Below are positions 5,972 to 8,206 of a DNA stretch of 8,206 bases, piece by piece; positions within the stretch are counted from its first letter, which is position 1, and every line of letters begins with the position of its first letter. The translations under genes were made by a program, and so were the position numbers. Below the pieces are notes generated by a model. The model was not told the origin of the DNA, ran no database searches, and saw only the letters and a list, made by a program, of their open reading frames with translations. The stretch comes from Anaerolineaceae bacterium. GTDB lineage: Bacteria; Chloroflexota; Anaerolineae; Anaerolineales; Anaerolineaceae. The stretch is from positions 1 through 8,206 of the forward strand of contig WOZB01000237.1 of assembly GCA_011620445.1 (NCBI GenBank), given 5' to 3'.

Positions 5972-6385
5972 ATGTCAATGCAAATAACCAATCAAGCAGA
6001 TTACGCGCTTCGTGCCATGCTTTTCGTCGCCCGCCTCGAGCCAGGGCAGGTTGCCCCATCCAACCTTATTGCTGATCAGATGGACATGTCGCGCATGTTC
6101 CTTTCCAGGATCAACTCGCAGCTCAGCAATGCAGGCCTCATCACCACCCGCAGAGGCGCCTTAGGTGGCATCATGCTGGCCAAGGATCCTGCTGAAATAA
6201 CTGTTTACGACGTAGTGAGTGCCATTGATGGACCTATCAACCTGATCCGCTGTACAACAGACCCCTCCTGCTGTTCCCTGGGTGAGCATTGCCCGCTGCT
6301 TGATTTCTGGTGTAGAACAGAATCTTTGATGATAACCCAGTTGAAGACCACAACACTTGCTGATTTGGCTGCCAGGAGTGGATAG
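5972..6385 (+). CDS. Rrf2-family transcriptional regulator with a cysteine cluster
   Basis: A 137-residue DNA-binding regulator of the Rrf2 family (IscR, NsrR, CymR type). It begins MSMQITNQADYALRAMLFVA, the typical first helix, followed by a winged helix-turn-helix: LIADQMDMSRMFLSRINSQLSNAGL, then the wing TTRRGALGGIMLAK. The dimerisation helix and sensor loop follow (ITVYDVVSAIDGP). The loop carries Cys94, Cys100, Cys101 and Cys107, so both C94-x5-C100 and C101-x5-C107 spacings exist, resembling the Fe-S ligand loop C-x5-C-x5-C of IscR and NsrR but offset by one residue. An Fe-S cluster sensing iron, oxygen or nitric oxide is therefore likely; the signal cannot be told. AGGA at 5961-5964, seven bases before the ATG, supports this start. 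The tandem repeat upstream suggests autoregulation, and the transporter 35 bases downstream is the obvious partner target. Confidence 0.92.
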   Translation: MSMQITNQADYALRAMLFVARLEPGQVAPSNLIADQMDMSRMFLSRINSQLSNAGLITTRRGALGGIMLAKDPAEITVYDVVSAIDGPINLIRCTTDPSCCSLGEHCPLLDFWCRTESLMITQLKTTTLADLAARSG

Positions 6386-6402
6386 TCCTGCCCATATTTT
6401 CC

Positions 6403-6411
6403 TGTGATAAA
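6403..6411 (+). promoter_or_regulatory. Candidate extended -10 just before the MFS gene
   Basis: TGTGATAAA fits an extended -10 element with no clear -35. It ends ten bases before the ATG at 6421, so a transcript would start at or within a few bases of the start codon. This would explain the missing Shine-Dalgarno (leaderless mRNA). Cotranscription from the Rrf2 gene remains possible. Confidence 0.3.
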
Positions 6412-6420
6412 CTCAAATAT

Positions 6421-7626
6421 ATGGAAGTAGATCTTTTGAATGCTGATAATTTGGTTATGCCTCGCTCCACCCGGAGGGAGGTTTTTTTATTCACGCTCAT
6501 CCGCACGGTTATAAATTCCGGTTACCGTCTGGTTTATCCATTCCTACCCTTGTTTGCGGCAGGAATGGGCGTCAGCCTGGAACAAATGGGCCTGGCATTT
6601 TCCATCCGCTCAGTCTTGGGCGCCGTCAGCCCCTTCGTTGCCAGCATTGCCGATACCTATGGACGCAAGAAGGGCATGCTCCTGGGGCTCTTCTTGTTCT
6701 GGCTTGGTTGCCTTTCCAGTGTTATCTCCCCAACTTTTCTTGGTTTTGTGATCGGATCGTCTATTGTTGTCGTCGGCAATGGCGTGTTCATTCCTTCCAT
6801 GCAATCCTACCTGGGAGATCGAGTGCCTTATGAAAGCCGCGGTAGGGTGTTAGCCATCACTGAACTTTCCTGGGCTTTGGGCTTTATCTTAGGTGTGCCG
6901 CTGCTTGGTTTTCTGCTGAAAACCTACAACTGGTGGACACCCTCGATTGCCCTGAGTATTGCAGGATTTATCCTGCTCTTATGCCTCTGGTACTTCATTC
7001 CATCCGATTCCCATTCCCGTTATCGAGGTCTAAGTCTGCTTTCAAACTTCAAATTGATCATCCGCGTTGGACCGGTCGTAATCGGCTTAGTGACGGCCTT
7101 CCTGTTCACAACATCCAATGAAGTGATCAACCTGGTTTTTGGCCAATGGATCAGGGATAATTTTGGTCTGGCTTTCGAGACCCTTACCCTGGCATCGGTC
7201 ATCATAGGTTCTTCGGAATTAGCTTCAGAATTTCTTTCAGCCATTTTTCTTGATAGAGTCGGCAAGCTGCGTACGTTATTTTTGTCCCTGGCCCTTAACA
7301 CCATTTCGGTTGTGCTCCTGGCAATGAGCGGAAATTCATTTACGCTTGCTCTTATTTGCCTGGCCTTCTTCTACATTAGTTTCGAGTTTGCGCTGATAGC
7401 CCTGATGACCTACATGAGTGAAATATTCCCTGCCGCTCGGGCAACAGTTTTAGCCGTAACGGTGGCGATGTTCTCGATGGGTCGTTTGGGGGGATCGCTC
7501 GTGGGGCCAGGGCTCTACCGTTCAGGTTTCTGGTTTAGTTGCCTCACGTCAGTTTTCTTGAATTTGGCAGCTTTTGTGCTCTTCTTTGTTTTCCTTAAGC
7601 GCACAAAACCGATTCTGGCCGTTTGA
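6421..7626 (+). CDS. Major facilitator superfamily (MFS) transporter
   Basis: A 401-residue inner-membrane protein with the hydrophobicity of a 12-helix MFS carrier, close to the usual 400 residues. Helix 1 starts near residue 21 (VFLFTLIRTVINSGYRLVYP). The loop between helices 2 and 3 carries the motif A form DTYGRKKG at 78-85, and the second half repeats it as LDRVGKLR at 277-284. SYLGDRVPYESRGRVLAI (129-146) follows helix 4, a pattern common in drug or metabolite exporters of the family. The central loop lies near 195-212. The substrate cannot be read from sequence. Neither the ATG at 6421 nor an in-frame ATG at 6457 has a clear Shine-Dalgarno; 6421 is preferred because of the -10 just upstream. 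The gene follows an Rrf2 regulator, which suggests redox- or stress-controlled efflux. Confidence 0.9.
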   Translation: MEVDLLNADNLVMPRSTRREVFLFTLIRTVINSGYRLVYPFLPLFAAGMGVSLEQMGLAFSIRSVLGAVSPFVASIADTYGRKKGMLLGLFLFWLGCLSSVISPTFLGFVIGSSIVVVGNGVFIPSMQSYLGDRVPYESRGRVLAITELSWALGFILGVPLLGFLLKTYNWWTPSIALSIAGFILLLCLWYFIPSDSHSRYRGLSLLSNFKLIIRVGPVVIGLVTAFLFTTSNEVINLVFGQWIRDNFGLAFETLTLASVIIGSSELASEFLSAIFLDRVGKLRTLFLSLALNTISVVLLAMSGNSFTLALICLAFFYISFEFALIALMTYMSEIFPAARATVLAVTVAMFSMGRLGGSLVGPGLYRSGFWFSCLTSVFLNLAAFVLFFVFLKRTKPILAV

Positions 7627-7733
7627 AAAACTTTGCAACCGCCAACATACTCAATCTATTTCTGCCAACGTTTATTTCGCTTCGGCCAAATTGGATACTT
7701 TCTTCAATCCTTTACTCAGGTAGAAGGGCACAT

Positions 7734-7764
7734 AAAAAAAGACAGAGCACGTTTGTGCCCTGTC
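7734..7764 (-). terminator. Intrinsic terminator of the small membrane protein gene, possibly bidirectional
   Basis: On the minus strand GACAGGGCAC and GTGCTCTGTC form a ten-pair stem (one G-U wobble) around an AAAC loop, followed directly by seven T. It lies 18 bases past the stop at 7783. Read on the plus strand, the wobble becomes an A-C mismatch and the tail is only TTCTTCC, so it would terminate the MFS transcript less well. Confidence 0.85.
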
Positions 7765-7782
7765 TTCTTCCAAAATAATTAT

Positions 7783-8025
7783 TTATCTTCGTATAGCCCG
7801 GTAAATGAGCAATACGATTACGGCACCAACGAACGGTACCAGTATCTGGCCGATTAAATTGCTTCCAGCCGTGATATTCAGCAAGTCAAAAACAAAGCCT
7901 CCCACGACGCCGCCAATAATACCGGCAATAATTGCGCCGAGCACGCTTACTCTCACTGATTTAACTACCAGACTGGCCAGCCAACCGGCAATACCACCTA
8001 CAATAATCCACCAAAGAAAATTCAT
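7783..8025 (-). CDS. GlsB/YeaQ/YmgE-family (transglycosylase-associated) small membrane protein
   Basis: An 80-residue protein matching the family's usual size of about 80. It consists of three hydrophobic segments: FLWWIIVGGIAGWLASLVV (about 3-21), VLGAIIAGIIGGVVGGFVFDLL (28-49) and LIGQILVPFVGAVIVLLIYRAI (57-78). The GGIAGWLAS motif and the closely spaced glycines of the second segment are typical. Members sit in the inner membrane and are linked by name and expression to stress responses; the molecular function is not established. AAGGAG (8031-8036 on the complementary strand) lies five bases before the ATG. It is a single-gene unit with its own promoter and terminator, convergent with the MFS gene. 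Confidence 0.9.
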   Translation of the reverse strand: MNFLWWIIVGGIAGWLASLVVKSVRVSVLGAIIAGIIGGVVGGFVFDLLNITAGSNLIGQILVPFVGAVIVLLIYRAIRR

Positions 8026-8059
8026 ATTTACTCCTTTCCTAATTGGTTGTTCTTGCCTA

Positions 8060-8086
8060 ATTATATTATTCGCCGGAAGAAATCAA
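8060..8086 (-). promoter_or_regulatory. Promoter of the small membrane protein gene
   Basis: On the minus strand TTGATT (8081-8086) and a perfect TATAAT (8060-8065) are separated by 15 bases, slightly shorter than ideal. Transcription would begin near 8053, leaving a leader of about 28 bases with the RBS. Confidence 0.55.
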
Positions 8087-8191
8087 CTTAAGACCTGATA
8101 CAAAACCAATTTTTCGAACTGCTTTCTGGTGTAAATTGAAGCCATCCACCCACAATCAATTCCACGAGCATCCTCCCCTGACATATCAATG

Positions 8192-8200
8192 TGCTAAAAT
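8192..8200 (+). promoter_or_regulatory. Candidate extended -10 for a gene beyond the right edge
   Basis: TGCTAAAAT fits the extended -10 pattern TGn-TAAAAT. No -35 is recognisable at the right distance (CCTCCC). No coding start follows before the window ends at 8206. Confidence 0.35.
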
Positions 8201-8206
8201 TTTATT

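Noticed and set aside
7633..7857. Plus-strand open frame after the MFS gene
   Set aside because: Runs through a strong minus-strand terminator into the antisense of the small membrane protein gene; no RBS.
7805..8098. 97-codon plus-strand open frame
   Set aside because: Antisense to the GlsB/YeaQ-type gene; its Thr/Pro/Ile-rich product is what antisense of Gly/Val/Ile-rich coding gives.
1..8206. CRISPR array, tRNA, rRNA, transposase or phage genes
   Set aside because: No repeated spacers, cloverleaf, rRNA-like sequence, transposase motif or terminal inverted repeats seen on either strand.

Overview
The window is an ordinary bacterial chromosomal segment of roughly 50% GC with no mobile element, rRNA, tRNA or CRISPR array. 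Gene content and protein style (a divergent glutamine-type NadE, a ComEC with an AISGFNM motif, an Rrf2-type regulator beside an MFS carrier, a GlsB/YeaQ-type membrane protein) suggest an Anaerolineae-like member of the Chloroflexota. This is an inference from protein character, not from a marker gene.

Region 1 (about 200-5769, + strand) reads as one operon: nadE (260-2122), then a NadD-PncC fusion gene (2122-3365) overlapping it by one base, then comEC (3373-5769) seven bases further on. The first two genes encode consecutive NAD salvage steps. PncC deamidates NMN to NaMN and releases ammonia, NadD adenylates NaMN to NaAD, and NadE amidates NaAD to NAD. Two things stand out. The nitrilase (glutaminase) domain of NadE keeps the Glu and a plausible Lys of its triad but has Gly where the catalytic Cys belongs. 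The fusion gene is interrupted by a clean one-base deletion in a G-run at 2991-2994, so it appears as two overlapping open frames (2122-3048 and 3009-3365). ComEC keeps its membrane channel but its C-terminal metallo-beta-lactamase-like domain lacks the metal-binding motif.

Region 2 (5770-7626, + strand) holds a 202-base intergenic stretch with an exact head-to-tail 23-bp tandem repeat (5847-5892). It is followed by an Rrf2-family regulator with a cysteine cluster (5972-6385) and, 35 bases later, an MFS transporter (6421-7626) with no visible Shine-Dalgarno. The likely logic is an Fe-S or redox-sensing repressor controlling itself and possibly the transporter.

Region 3 (7627-8206) carries a convergent minus-strand gene for a small glycine-rich membrane protein (7783-8025) with its own promoter, RBS and intrinsic terminator. 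A possible plus-strand promoter lies at the right edge. No gap between genes exceeds 300 bases.

The best candidate for something undescribed is the NAD module: a NadE with an apparently dead glutaminase, translationally coupled to a fusion protein that releases ammonia while making the substrate NadE will amidate.
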